Shown piece after piece: positions 1-12,596 of a DNA stretch of 64,000 bases. Below the pieces are notes generated by a model. That model was not told the DNA's origin, did no database searches, and worked only from the letters and a program-made list of their open reading frames with translations. The DNA is taken from assembly GCA_037501455.1 (NCBI GenBank), contig CM074865.1, positions 6,955,001 through 7,019,000 on the forward strand, written 5' to 3'. The stretch's first letter is position 1; each line of letters begins with the position of its first letter. Source of the DNA: Lantana camara. Taxonomy: Eukaryota > Streptophyta > Magnoliopsida > Lamiales > Verbenaceae. Both the position numbers and the translations under genes were made by a program.

Positions 1-1534
1 TAAATCGTGTAAGCTCATTTTCGGATGAGGCATTTGAATTTAATTCGAAGGCCTCAGGCCCTCAAACCATAAGTGGTTTTATATTTTTATCTATTTGTAA
101 TTGATATAGCATAATTTTTCTTTCATAATTTAACGACATAAGGTCTTTTGTGTTAACTCCAGGTCGAGATTTTCTCACCCCAACAAATTCAATTTTTGAG
201 TTTTTTCACCTCAACACAACCAATTCTCAGCAGTCATTTTAATATCTTTTAGAAATTTTCACTTGAATTTAGATATTAATTTATTTTTAAATAAAAATTT
301 ATTAAAGAAAAGTATCAATTATTGAGTGAATTCTAAAGTTATTTCTTAAATCATAACGGGAGTTTATTGATGTTTTGCCCATTAAAAGTTATTTTAATAT
401 AGTTTATACAATTTTATGTTCATATTAACGTAAGAGAGGTAAAATAGTAACTTTTTAACAAACATGCATGGTTTTGGTGCGTCCAAAACAAAAAAACGCG
501 TTAGGGTCTTATGTATATTTTTATCACACACCGTTTTTTATAATAATTTTTGAAATTAGAGATGCACATGAAAGAGAAGAATTACGTTTTAAAACCTGGA
601 CAAATTTTAAATATTACAATGTAGTCCCTATATTTCTTATTTTGTGTGGAGTCATTAACGAATTTTGTAAAAGTATACTTATATCCCTGAAAGGTTTTGT
701 GAGTGTTACATATAATATATGACAAAAAATGCAAAATCCTCCCTAAAAATATACAAAAATTAATAAATTAACAAGGTTTAGGGACTACAGCGTAATATTT
801 AAAAGAATAGGGACCGACTTATAATTAAGCCTAACCTCCCTTAATTATCCCAAATATGTATTACGATAAATAAAATATTTTACATTATATTATCCATGTT
901 TAAATTGATTTTTTACAATGTGTCATAATACTTATAGTATTAACTAATTTTTCTTTAAAATTTAATTTTTAATTCTAATCTACAGATTTTGGTGAGTTAA
1001 CTATTTCAGATAGGTTTATTTAGAATTTTTACCAATAATTACAAGCTTTTTTTTTTTTTTTTAACGACATAATTACAAACAATTAGTTAGCCTGAAATTG
1101 TTAACTAGACAAGAGGGTGTTAGGTATTTAACAACCCATTTTCTAGTGTTTACTTTATTAGGTTAAGGACCCTATGTTATACTCAAAGCCCAAGAATAAA
1201 ATAGAAAACAACATGCTATATAACAACTCTTTGAGGGAGTTGTTAAATAACTCATTCTTATGCAAAATTATCTAATAAAATAAACAAGTGCACTGGGGTA
1301 TTTAACAAACTTTTTATACAATTAGAGACAATCCAATTGGATTACTAACTAAAAAAGTAAACAAATCTCATAGGCCACAACCCACCCCGTATATATTAAA
1401 ATGCTTTTTACGATAGTAAAAAAAGACAAAAAGAAAAAAAAGGGGCCAAGGCGCCAAGCAGTCTGTGGGACATCCGAGTCGGTCCGGATCTTGAAACATT
1501 GGGGTAGAACCGGATCTGGCCGGGGTTTTAAAAC
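1..1534. other. AT-rich non-coding flank
   Basis: No coding region is supported here. The sequence is AT-rich, with scattered homopolymer runs and short open frames that look like chance. Around 1430-1530 the composition becomes GC-richer. I recognise no gene or transposon end. Confidence 0.6.
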
Positions 1535-1826
1535 TAACAGGAAGGATATAGAGGAAAACGTGTTTGTATAAGAGGAATTGCATCAATAAATTTTTTCAAG
1601 TAATTACGCATTTGCATAAGAGGAATCCCATCAATAAAGTGCGTTTTTTCAAGTAATTACGCCTTTGGTGGACATTATATAAATCGCATTCACGCCGTGG
1701 ATTTTAAAACTTATAGAAAGAATATAGAGGAAAACGTGTTTGTATAAGAGGAATTCCATCAATAAAGTGCGTTTTTCCTACGCCTTTGGTGGATATTATA
1801 TAAATCGCGTTCATGCTGTACACGTG
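1535..1826 (+). repeat. Duplicated TATA-bearing segment
   Basis: A block containing AGGAAAACGTGTTTGTATAA, AATTCCATCAATAAAGTGCG and ATTATATAAATCG is present at about 1551-1690 and again at about 1728-1810, with a third partial copy of its middle part near 1567-1615. The TATA-like element occurs at 1674-1686 and 1794-1806, exactly 120 bp apart. It lies just upstream of the exon-like array that follows, so it could be a duplicated core promoter. That role is inference; the duplication is seen directly. Confidence 0.6.
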
Positions 1827-1879
1827 CACATTCTAATTCTCTTTTCTTCGTTTTTCTTTTCCCTTCGTTTCTGTTCTCT

Positions 1880-2673
1880 CTGTTTCGAGTTCATCTTCGC
1901 ATTCATCCGATCGTGTGCGAAGGTCTGCGACACATTAATCGCTAATTTAAAACCATGAAATCTATGAGTTGAGGCTGAATTTGACAATTTCTCTCTTTTC
2001 AATTAGTTAGGAATTCATCTACAGTCGGATTTGAGCGGGAAATTTCTGCTGGAGCTTCGCAGTTGCCACAAGTTCATCCGATCGTGCGAAGATTGGTAAT
2101 ACATTAATCGCTAAATTATAACATTTTTGAATCGTTTCCCGTTTCTGCTCACTAGTTGTACTGAATTTGAGAATCTGAAGTGGATACTACATTTCTCGCT
2201 TTTCACGCAGGAATTCACCGAACATTTTCTGCTGGAGCAGTGCAATTCCGACAAGTTCATCCGATCGCGCGAAGGTTGGTAACACATTAATCGCTATTGA
2301 AATGTTGAAATTATAACATTTGTGAATCGTTTCCCGTTTCGGCTCTCTAGTTGTACTGAATTTGAGAATCTGAAGTGGATACTACATTTTTCGCTTTTCA
2401 CTCAGGAATTCATCGAACATTTTCTGCTGGAGCAGTCTAATTCCGACAAGTTCATCCGATCGCGCAAAGCTTGGTAACACATTAATCGCTATTGAAATGT
2501 TGAAATTATTACATTTGTGAATCGTTTCCCGTTTTCGCTCTCTAGTTGTAATCGATTTGAGTATCTGACATGAATACTTCTTCTTCTCGCTTTTTCGCTC
2601 GGTTAGGAATTCATCTACTGTTGCGAAGACTTTCTTCTGGAGCAGCTCAATTGCGACAAAGTTCATCGTGAAG
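1880..2673 (+). repeat. Tandem array of exon-like blocks, period about 200 bp
   Basis: Four blocks of 64-81 bp, at 2011-2091, 2211-2274, 2406-2469 and 2607-2673, each begin GAATTCA after a pyrimidine-rich stretch ending in AG and end in AAG. In the second and fourth blocks a GT follows directly; in the first and third the nearest GT is 4-5 bases further on. A related block ends at 1922 (GCGAAG, then GTCTGC). Block starts are 200, 195 and 201 bp apart. In one plus frame the second block reads EFTEHFLLEQ and the third EFIEHFLLEQ, but I cannot join the blocks into a long ORF and recognise no family. It may be a duplicated leader exon or the remains of a gene. Confidence 0.55.
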
Positions 2674-3271
2674 GTGCGTAACATATGTTGAATCATGATG
2701 AGATTGTTTCGGTTTCTGCTCTCTAGTCGTAATATGAGAATCGGATATTTATGACAAATCTGATTGATCCTTGTTTAATTTGGAATTGAAATTCTAGGGT
2801 TTAGGGTTATGATTTGAAAAGGGAAATCTCAATTAAACTCTAACGTGAATTCGTATTGTAAAATTGATTTGATATTATTGATGAGCATAAAGAGGCGAAC
2901 GTTCTGATTATTTTTGGAAAATTTTCTGGCGACATTTAATGGTGACCGGCGGTGGCACATGGCGGTGCGGCGGTGGTCGGCGATGGCGACTTGTGGGAGA
3001 AAAGACAGGATGTTGTTCTTACCTTTCTAAACTCACCCGTGTTGTAGTATTGAGAATCTGATAGAGGATCCATATAGTTTGGATCATAATTCTGCTTAAA
3101 TTAAATAACAATAATAACTAGTAATCACGCACACTCTATGCGTGTGCGAAAAACAAATATTACTATTAAAATATATTAAAAATTAACTTTTTATATTACT
3201 AATTATTAAATAGGTCTGAGACTTAATATAATAATATATATAAAAATAAATTTAAATACAAAAAGGTCAAA
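2674..3271. other. Non-coding spacer before a solo LTR
   Basis: No gene is seen. A GC-rich patch with GGCGGTGG repeats lies at about 2940-3000. From 3100 the sequence is AT-rich and holds ACTCTATGCGTGTGCGAAAA, a motif that recurs in related form near 5200, which suggests two remnants of one dispersed repeat. Confidence 0.4.
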
Positions 3272-3339
3272 ATCATTGATATGGCATAAAATGACTATGA
3301 CACGTGGCACCCCTAGAAGGGGCCACGCGGACGTCTCGC

Positions 3340-4232
3340 CACCTCGGCGATACTCGATCACCCGCTAAGAGGATCACTCTTGCGCGCTTTTATGGGACCG
3401 TAATCGATCCCGACCCACCAAGGGGATCACCCTTGCGCGCACCTATGGGATCGTAACCAATCCCGCCCCGCCAAGGGGATCACCCTTGGGCGCACCTATG
3501 AGATCGTAATCGATCCCAACCCGCCAAGGGGATCACCCTTGCGCTCATCCACGGGATCGTAATCGATCCCGACCCGCAAAGGGGATCACCCTTACTCTCA
3601 TCCACGGGATCGTAATCGATCCCAAACCCCTATGGGATCGTAATCGATCCCAACCCGCCAAGGGGATCAACCTTGCTCGCACCTATGGGATCGTAACCGA
3701 TCCCGACTCGCCAAGGGGATCACCCTTGCGCGCGTCTATGGGATCGTAATCGATTCCGACCCGCAAAGGGGATCACCCTTGCGCGCACCTATGGGATCGT
3801 AACCAATCCCGACCCGCCAAGGGAATCACCCTTGCGCTCATCCACGGGATCGTAATCGATCCCAAACCCCTATGGGATCGTAATCGATCCCAACCCGCCA
3901 AGGGGATCACCCTTGCGCGCACCTAACCGATCCCGACCCGCCAAGGGGATCACTCTTGCGCGCACCTATGGGATCGTAATCGATCCCGACCCGCCAAAGA
4001 GATCACCCCTACGCTCATCCATGGGATCTTAATCGATCCCAAACCCCTATGGGATCGTAATCGATCCCAACCTGCCAAGGGGATCACCCTTGCGCGTCCT
4101 TATGGGATCGTAATCGATCCCGACCCGCCAAGGGGAACACCCTTGCGCTCATCCATGGGATCGTAATCGATCCCAACCCGCCAAGGGGATCCCTTGGCGC
4201 GCACCTATGGGATCGTAATCGATCCCACCTAT
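3340..4232 (+). repeat. Minisatellite of about 53 bp inside the solo LTR
   Basis: The unit contains GGGATCGTAATCGATCCC, an imperfect palindrome around ATCGAT, followed by a CCGCCAAGGGGATCACCC-type segment and a GCGCGCACC-type spacer. I count by eye about 16 copies. Some are shortened to the palindrome half, and a longer higher-order unit containing AAACCCCTATGG recurs at about 3624, 3864 and 4041. Confidence 0.85.
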
Positions 4233-4541
4233 ACGTCCCCTACTGTGGACATGCTTCATCACGAGTTGCTTGATTTCGATCCCATGGGTCGACATCCTAC
4301 GCCACCAGACATCAAGATGCCATAAAACATCTTTGTTGGGACACGTGTAGCTTCGTTATTCACCACGACTAGGCGTGCTACAGTGCATTTAATGCCCGCG
4401 GTACATATCTACGCCAAAAGAGGAGATAAGGTACACTCGACCTCAGTCACCTGCTCAGGCGTCCGACAAACGGATCGATCGCCTGTAGGACAATTAATGC
4501 ATAGTCACGGTACACGCACTACTGTGTTAATTGCTTAAGGC

Positions 4542-4549
4542 TATAAATA
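4542..4549 (+). promoter_or_regulatory. TATA box of the solo LTR
   Basis: TATAAATA in the context GGCTATAAATACCC, about 280 bp before the LTR's right end, the usual position for an LTR promoter. Confidence 0.6.
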
Positions 4550-4833
4550 CCCATGCTTTGAACAATAGTTGGTAAGCGATTTTAAGAGCATTTAATAGCA
4601 TTCTCTTGCATTACTTCTCTCTCTAAATACGTTCCTTATATTGACTTGAGCGTCGGAGAGCCAAACTTGGGTCAAACCCCAAGTCCCCCAATTTGGCCTC
4701 TGAGCTCACGTGTGCTAGTGTTTCTCAGATCGAGCGAAGAACCCACTTCTACAAATTCTTGACTGATCCCGCCTTCAAATCCGCCAGCTAGACCTCCAAC
4801 TCAGCAGAACCAATTTTGAGCCGGATCAATCAT

Positions 4834-5544
4834 ATAAGACAAAATAATAATAAAAAATTTAAAATATTAAGAAAAAAGATAAAAGAATATGAAAAAATTA
4901 AAGTGATGCAAGATAAAATTGGAGTTAAGAGATAATACGTAAATAAATTAAAAATTAAATAAATAAAAAACAAAGAAAGAGAGAAAATTGAGGTTAAGAG
5001 ATATAAGTAAATAAATTAAAAGTTAAAAGATAATATGTAAATAAATTAAAAGAAAAGAAATATTTTAAAAGTTAGGTAAAGAAAAGAAAAGAGCTTTAAA
5101 ATGAGAGATAGAAAAGAAAAGAGTCCAATAGTCGAAGACATCGGTTTCTATGTACCCCTGACGCTTAATATAATAGTATAAATAATAACCATCAACCGTG
5201 AACACTCATTGCGTGTGCAAGTAAAATATATATATTAAATTAAAATTTTCATGTTAATATTTATTGAGTAATATCTTTAGAATACTTATGATTTATGATA
5301 AATAAATTAATAAAAATATAATAAAATAATATCACATTAGTATAAAATGATAGTTAAAATCGACATTTAAAAATATCGGAGAAAAGATAAGTAAATATAA
5401 TAGAAAAAAATTAGAATGAGCTTAAGGAAAAAAAGAGTAAAGAGATAAATTAAAAGGCAATATTGATAGTGGTGGAAAAAGAACAAATAAAAAAGAAAAG
5501 AATTTGGAATGAAGAGAAAACGGTTAATGAAGTAGTGGGAAAAA
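4834..5544. other. Purine-rich AT spacer
   Basis: Almost the whole stretch is A/G-rich on the plus strand, with repeated AAATAAATTAAAAG-type words and GAGATA motifs. A GCGTGTGCAAG motif near 5210 echoes the one near 3140. No coding potential is seen; open frames on the minus strand reflect the low complexity. Confidence 0.5.
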
Positions 5545-5868
5545 TATAAATCAGAGTCCAAGATTGCGGCGCTGCAAATTCAGCCGCAATTGGAAGTGTG
5601 TGGAATATCATTTGCCAACTAATTGCTAGATAAGAAGTAGAATACAAACTGTATTTGTCTACCTCCATAATTAATGTAGCCGCAATATGCATAGTAGTTC
5701 AGACTGTAAACTTTTCCTATAAATAGGGCACTATGTACGTTCATTTCATAAGTGGAATAAGTTGAATAAGTCGATTCAGAATACAATTTCTATTATTTCT
5801 CTCAATAAAGAGTTCTCTCTTCAATATTTTTGTGTTGGTTCACGTTATTGTGATTCTATTTCGCAACA
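5545..5868 (+). repeat. Copia 5' LTR with primer-binding site
   Basis: The sequence from CAGAGTCCAAGATTGCGG (5552) to TTTCGCAACA (5868) matches the LTR at 27665-28019. A TATA box, TATAAATAG, lies at 5719-5727. The bases from 5869, CGTTATTAGCACGA, resemble a copia primer-binding site of a type I recall from plant elements. The 5' border is approximate: the first bases read TAT rather than TGT, probably a mutation. A short leader runs to 6080, where solo LTR A begins. Confidence 0.75.
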
Positions 5869-6080
5869 CGTTATTAGCACGATAGTTCTTATTTCTTCGG
5901 CGAATCAACGATCGTTCTTATTTCTTTGGAGAGGATTCAAGCTGCTTGAAGGTTGTTCGATATTGGCGATCGAACATCTCAAGAAAGACTAAATTGTCGT
6001 AAGTTTCGTATCTACTTATTCACGTACCTATACTGCCGATATATTTATGTTATTATGCATAATATTATTATGAACATCTA

Positions 6081-9000
6081 TGTAACGCCCCGCACTTTTA
6101 GCCGTACAAGTTTGTCGTCACGAGTGAGTTTAGTGTGTTTTATTTATTATTTTGCCGAATACGTGGTTATAGTAATGTTTAAAGTGTTATACTTGAATTA
6201 TATGTAATTATTTAATAAATGTTTATATGTAAATTTTGAACGTTCTTGCTCGTTTAATTCCGTTTTGAGCCGTTTGCCTCGTTTTCAATTTCTGATTTTC
6301 GTGATTATTTGCTATGCATGATAATTATGTGATATGAACGTGTTTGTGTGCTCGTGTTATATTTTCGGAGTCGTTTGTTGCGGTTTTGAATTTATTTTGG
6401 AGCGAGACCAAGGCGGGATTAAAGATCATTGGACGCACCATTGATTCTAGAGGCCGTAACTTGAGCTCGAGAATTTGGATTCGAATTTTGGAAGAGGCGT
6501 CGGACTCGTAACGAAGAATGGAATGCCAAGGAACCTAATTTATAATTTTCTAAGCCCGTTCGAAACTTCGAATTTCGCCTGAAACATGACTCGTGCGACA
6601 GATTCGCCATCGTCCGTTTTGATCATAACCGACCCGTTTCCTATCCGAATCACCCCATATTTGAACTCACATGACCCTAATTTAACCCTCTTTTCACCCA
6701 TATCTCTCTCATTTCGGTTCATCCCCTGGAGAGACAAGAAAGAAGCAGAAACAAAGAAGAAAAAGGGGAGAAAAAGAGAAAGGGGTTACTACTATTTACT
6801 TCTTGTGATTTTGAGCTCAATACTCCATTGTTTCTCCTCAAATTCAAAAGATAAACTCATGAACTTGTTGTACATCTTATCCTATTCCTTTTAAGTGCCT
6901 ATTTGCTAAATTTCATGAGGTTTTGAGCATGCTTGTGGGAGATGATGAATAGTTAGGTTAGAATTTCATTTATTGAATTCATGGTTTACATTCAATTTCT
7001 TGAGGATTGATGCATGAAACATGACCACTCTAGCTCCCTTAAGACATTATTGGACTTGAATTTGATATATATGTTGTGTGTAAGGATCCACCATTGATGA
7101 ATATGTGAGTTCTTTGAAATTATAGCTGAATTATTTCCTTCTCCGCTGCTGTCACGATTTGGTGTTTTGGAGCATGTGTTTTGTGGTTTTGCTGTTGTGT
7201 TTTGCTCCTTTTATTGCTTGTGGTGTTGCCTTTTATGTCGTGCTGCTGCTGCTATCTAGGAAACGAAGAAACAGAGCTGAAAAGCTCCATTTTGCCTCTA
7301 CTGCGTTCGAGGTGGCGCCTACGATCGTATGAGGAGCAATTTGGGTCGCCCCCGCGACCCAATTTTCACCATGTTTCGAGATGGAAGGCTGGAATGGCTA
7401 GGGCTGTTGGAGGTCGCGGCCGTGACCAGAATCAGCCTATTTCCGATCGCGGCCGCTACCATGTTTTGGGCAAGTTTCGAGTTGTGTGTATGACTGCTGC
7501 TGCGATGGTTTCTTTTTTCGTTTGTTCGTAATTTGCATGACTTTCCTTGCTCTTACCTGATTCATGTATGATGTTAACATGCTATATATCATGTTATATG
7601 TTTTATTATAAATTTATAATGTAATTTCGATATATATTTACGTGATATATGATAAGGTTTATCTTTATGCTTTCATACGTGCATGTATGAATTAGTGTAT
7701 TGTTCATATGCCTTGTTTGATATTTCTTTGTTCATTATATAATATGATTACATTTCTAACTTCATGAATTATGTGTTACATGTTTCATTCCGGATTGTTG
7801 TGTAGTTTCGATGTTTTTATACGTGAAATACGACATGAATTGCCTTCTATGCCTTTATATGCACATGCATACAAGAATACTTCGTCTATTCGATTCGTGT
7901 AATACTTTTCTTGCCTTTGTTATGGTATAAATAAATAGTTAACATGTTGTAGGGTGAGTTATGCTTGTTGTATAAAATCTACGGATTCAATTGACATGAT
8001 TTACACGAGCTATGATTTAATATGATCTTATGTGACTTAGATGCTCTTTACCTTGCATGCATGAATTGTTATCCTAATTATTTCCTCAAAATGATAACTT
8101 TTCTTATCTTTTACGGCTGATACGAAATTGTAAACATGTGTAGCATATGTTGTGATTGATATATGAGATTTGTAGCTCATTTTGATATGATTTATGAAAG
8201 ATATGAAACGTATGAATACGAAACCACCATGTATTGAACGTTTTGAATGAATTACTTGAATATATGACCTCATTACATAACTTATACTTCTTATGCATCC
8301 CATATCTCGTGATGACATACCGTGCGTCATACATGGTTCATTTAGAGTCTTGGGTCTCACGAGTACACCACCTTGTCTCTTGTATAGTTTTTTCCAGGTC
8401 GGAGACTTGTCGGGTTCATAGGACACTTTCATGTCTTCGTGTCTTCTTGGTATCGTTCGGTAAGGTGTAACATGTGGGTTTCTCTTCTATTAGATATGAA
8501 TCGACCCGATATATCCAATGTGGAAGTTTTAAGCCAAAGTATTGTGTATATATAGAGTCTTTTCAAAAGAGTCAATGATTTCCAACGTAAAGCCTTTTCT
8601 TTATTGAATACCCGATCGAATATTTAGGCGAGTAATGATTGATTGCACTGAATGTGGGCCTGGGACTTGGTGCATGTGGTTATAACCGCGGAAGCAAGGG
8701 CTGACGGGGAGCCCGTGCATTAGTTCTACCAAAATACGGCGATACCGGCCCTCGCCAGGAGGTTAGCGATGAATGAGAACCGGCCTTTTGGGGCTTTATG
8801 GACCCTTCTAGCCATAATGAATGGGGAACGCGTCCCATGGGATGGTACACATCAGCGGGGACAAGACCTCTGGTGGGTCGGTACACGACAGCCAGGCGGG
8901 CAAAATCGTTGAGTGAGAAGGTACACCTCATCCAACGACGTGTTACCAACCGGAGGAAAAAGGGAGCAATTGCTTATGCAATGATTGATTGATCGATAAT

Positions 9001-9738
9001 GAATGAATGATTATGAATGAATGATTGTGTGATCACTAATAATGAATGAATAAATGCACACACGAGGTGGAGGTTGGGGAATTCGCCCTCTCGCCGTGCT
9101 CACGTAATAACCGCATAATTGTAATAATCGAATGAGATTAACGGTTGTAATCCCAGGCATTGTTTTCTTTGTTTTCACCCACTTGGGAAATGTTTTAAAA
9201 CCTCGTACGGGATTATAGCTTGCATGTGTGGGTGTTTAAATTCTGTGATATTACTATAATATGCCCTATTTTATACCCACCAGTCTCTTAGAAACTGAAC
9301 CCGACTTTGTTTTCAGTTTCTTTTGCAGGTTTGAAGCGCTAGGCGGGAGTTCGAGTCTGTCGAGTCTTGTGGTCTAGTCCATGTCACACCATTGCATATT
9401 GTAAATTGATTTAAATTCCATGTCGGGACAGGCTTCTAGGGATATATTGAACCCGTGAACGTATGATTTATATTTATGTTTGAAGTTCGGGACTGGGTAT
9501 CTATGTTAGTTAAACCCGTAATTTGATGCATGTATTGGTAATTATTTTCATGCACTGCTTCCGCCTTATGATTTCTCCTTGTACTTTATTATTTGGTTTC
9601 GAAGGTTTAGTTCCCGCCTAGCATAGTGAGTGAGTGAGTCCCTGTTCGCTCTGACCTGGCACGTGTATGGATTTCTATTCCATATGCGGGTTGGGTCTCA
9701 GTGAAGGGGATGTGGCATCTTCCGTTTGAGGTGTTACA
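6081..9738 (+). mobile_element. Solo LTR A, 3,658 bp, TGTAACGCC family
   Basis: It begins TGTAACGCCCCG and ends GAGGTGTTACA, complementary tips typical of some plant Ty3/gypsy LTRs (Del/Tekay-like by recollection). The 5-bp repeat ATCTA flanks it (6076-6080 and 9739-9743). No protein domain lies inside. It shares blocks with LTR B, for example ATGAATACGAAACCACCATG near 8212 against a near match at 11494. Inverted GC-rich repeats lie at 7343-7460. It is inserted in the copia leader. Confidence 0.88.
7343..7460 (+). repeat. GC-rich palindromes in LTR A
   Basis: Three inverted repeats: GGGTCGC/GCGACCC with a 4-base loop (7343-7360), GGTCGCGGCCGTGACC (7412-7427) and GATCGCGGCCGCTACC (7445-7460). 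The last two have a CGGCCG core. Arrays of like design lie at comparable places in LTRs B, C and D. Confidence 0.7.
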
Positions 9739-10705
9739 ATCTATGTCTCGTTATGCCGTCGATTTATTCATTTATGCAGCATATAATTATGTGCTCTTAA
9801 TTTTGTCCTAATTATCCATATTTGTGCTTATATGATTATTACTCTGTACATATTTTATTAATATTATGTGTAACGCCCGTGTTTCCAAGATTACCAGGTA
9901 AGGCGTCACGGGAGAGTTTTATTCTGTACTTCTGTGATTTATGTGAATACGCATGTTTTAAGTGTCAAAGTGCAAGTTTATTTTAATAATGTGCGCCTTA
10001 GAATTTATTTAAAATGTACTTGGACTCAATTGTCCGATATTTGCAATTAGGGACCTAATTTAAAATTAGGGTGTTTGGGCCGTTCGTGGCTATTTTGAGC
10101 CCGGGGATTCGGATTCGAATCCTAACCTTAACATTGAATTCGTTTCGAAAATTCGGATTCAATGGACTAATCATTTAATTTCTTAAGCCATTTGATTGCC
10201 CAACCATTTTAAATCCGATTCGTGTGGACCGGAGACCGTTTGACCCAACCCGTCCGACCCTACCCGTCTCTTGGTTAAGTGATAAGGGCCAAGCCCCTTT
10301 CTTATCTTCCCCACTCCACGTTCAAACAAGGAAAAGAGAGAAGGAGAAGCTTTCTTCTATTTTGGCCTCAAGACTTTGAGCTCGGGTTTCGCAAGATCCA
10401 ACCGTTCGATCAACGATTCAAGGTAAGCAATGTGTTCCTCTCTTCATTTACTTCATTTCTACCGATTGATTTTCCTTTTTCTTACTTGATTCCATGGATA
10501 TGGTGATGCGATGAATAGTACCTAAACACGATAACTTGCTCCCAACGTGCCTATATGCGATTTAAATTGATGCTAATATGTTATATATGTGTAATTTGAT
10601 GCATTTTGGTGTATTAATTGGTTGGAATGAGGTTGGGGGTGCTTTTGGACCATTTCCCTTCGAAACCCTGCTTCTTTGCTGCTCTTTTTCGGAGAAGAAG
10701 ACCCA

Positions 10706-10823
10706 ACACGGCCGTGTCGAACCCTAGTTCATTTCCAACACGGCCGTGTCAGATCTTCGAGTTAGAATTTTTTTAATTCGACACGGCCGTGTCAGTTTCC
10801 AGGCCAATATTGACACGGCTGTG
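10706..10823 (+). repeat. ACACGGCCGTGT palindromes in LTR B
   Basis: Perfect 12-bp palindromes ACACGGCCGTGT occur at 10706-10717 and 10738-10749, a 14-bp GACACGGCCGTGTC at 10780-10793, and a degenerate copy at 10812-10823. They match the CGGCCG-centred arrays of the related LTRs in position but not in flanking bases. Confidence 0.75.
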
Positions 10824-12096
10824 CAGACTTCGTCCGAGCTCCAATTGACCTGATTTTTGAACCCACAGAAACCTCTTGAAGTCTAGAACATCCTACAATT
10901 GGAATCAACTCATTATATTTTCTAATTTATGAGATATGATCATTTTAAAATTGTGTCGCCACTTCACCGAACTTCTGCATTGGTCCAACTTCAAACCTAC
11001 GTCATTTTCACCTCGCTTTGAACCATGATTCGAGCCACATACCATTTTAAAGTTGTCTACTTTCATATCTAATAAACAAAGTTCAATTCCAACATCTACA
11101 ACTCAAGATATGATCAATTCTTTACAGCTTGTTCGTTTTCAAAACTGTCAACTTTCGCCAAAATCCATCTTCTTACGTTCCTTTCACCCCCCTTGACTTC
11201 CATATGTGTTTTAATTGATGTATTGTTCCTGAAGCTTGTATTTATGATATGTTATGATTTGATTATGAACTTTATGACTTAAGTTGTGATGGACAAACGT
11301 GAAATATATGCATAAACATTTAAGTGCTACAATGTGAATCTTCTTGTACCTAATGCCTTCCTTATGTGCTAAATGGATTCCTTGCATCTCTAAATGACTC
11401 ATATGTATCGAAAACATGTTATAACATGTGTTATGAATATTTTATAAAGCTTATGGCTTGATTTGATACAAAATATGAAAGGTATGAAACTCATGAATAT
11501 GAAACCACCATGTATTCAACGCATTGAATGAATTACTTGATATGACCTCATAACATGATTCATGCCTCTTATGCATCTCATATCATGTATATAACATGTC
11601 GTGCGTCTTATATGGCTCACTTAGAGTCTTGAGTCTCACAAACCCACTTCATTGTTCTTGTACAGTTTTCTCCAGGGCGGAGACGTGCCGGGTTCATAGG
11701 CTACCTCAAGTCTTCTTTTCCTTTTGGTATTATTCGGTAAGAGGTGTAACAGGTGGGTTTCTTTTCTAATAGCTAAAACGACCCGATATATTCCTTACGT
11801 GAAACGTTTTAAGCCAAAATAGTATATTTATATATCGAGTCATTTTGGGTAAATGATTTCAAACTTATGACCCCTTTTATTTATGAACCCTTACCCAATA
11901 TTTTGGCGAGTTCAGTGATCACAATGTTTATGGGGCCCGAAACTTAGTGTATTGTGGCTAACCTGGGAGGCAAGGGCCGACGGTGATCCCGTGCACTAGT
12001 TCCAACCAAATTTACGACGGAACGGATCTTGTTAGGAGTTTTGACGAGAAAACGCTAGTCGGGTAATGAGGACTCATGAACCTCATTGCCACTATG

Positions 12097-12596
12097 CTCT
12101 AAAGCACGGACACGCCTAAAAAATGGCCCGTGCAGTGTCCGACACGTGTCGGACACGGACACGGCCCGGACACGGCTCGGACACGTGTCGGACAAGGCTG
12201 AAGGAGTGTCCGAAAAAAAAAAATAAATAAAAAATTGGGACACGGTGTCGGACACGGTGTCGGACACGGCTCGGACACGGCGGAGCAAATTTGATCATTT
12301 TTTTATGCTTTTTTTAATATTTTTTGAATTTTTTGGAGAGAAAATTGAAATAACAAAACTTATTTTAGTTTTTAATATTATATATTTATATAAATATTTT
12401 ATGTTACATAGATTATACTTATAAAATATTTTTATTTTTATATAAAATATCTTTATTTATATATAAAATATATTTATTTATATAAAATATAGCCGTGTCG
12501 AAGCCGTGTCGTGTCCTAAGATTTTGAAAAAATCCGTATCGCCGTGTCCGTGTCGTGTCGTGTCCGTGTCGCCGTGTCCGTGTCCGTGCAACATAG
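12097..12596. mobile_element. 500-bp MITE with CACGGACAC-type termini
   Basis: The element is flanked by the 8-bp direct repeat CCACTATG (12089-12096 and 12597-12604), the TSD size of hAT elements. Its left end reads CTCTAAAGCACGGACAC and the reverse complement of its right end reads CTATGTTGCACGGACAC: an imperfect terminal inverted repeat. Inward of both ends are dense GGACACG/CGTGTCC words, around an AT-rich core. It has no transposase and must have been moved by a related autonomous element. Confidence 0.83.

Larger units (their letters stand above)
3277..4828 (+). mobile_element. Solo LTR, probably Ty3/gypsy, 1,552 bp
   Basis: The segment starts TGATATGG and ends CCGGATCA, so the tips form an inverted repeat (TGAT/ATCA). 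It is flanked by the 5-bp direct repeat ATCAT (3272-3276 and 4829-4833), the usual size of an LTR-retrotransposon target-site duplication. No internal region or second LTR adjoins it, so it is a solo LTR left by recombination between LTRs. A TATA box lies at 4542-4549, and the downstream part, with TTGACTTGAGCGTCGGAG, resembles the transcribed end of plant gypsy LTRs; the superfamily call rests on that resemblance from memory. Over half its length is the minisatellite described next. Confidence 0.85.

Noticed and set aside
3340..4232. CRISPR-like regular repeats
   Set aside because: The spacing units are themselves repeats, not unique spacers, and the array lies within a plant LTR.
7181..7531. 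116-codon plus-strand frame with a hydrophobic start
   Set aside because: It lies inside solo LTR A, over the GC-rich palindromes, and has no counterpart in LTR B.
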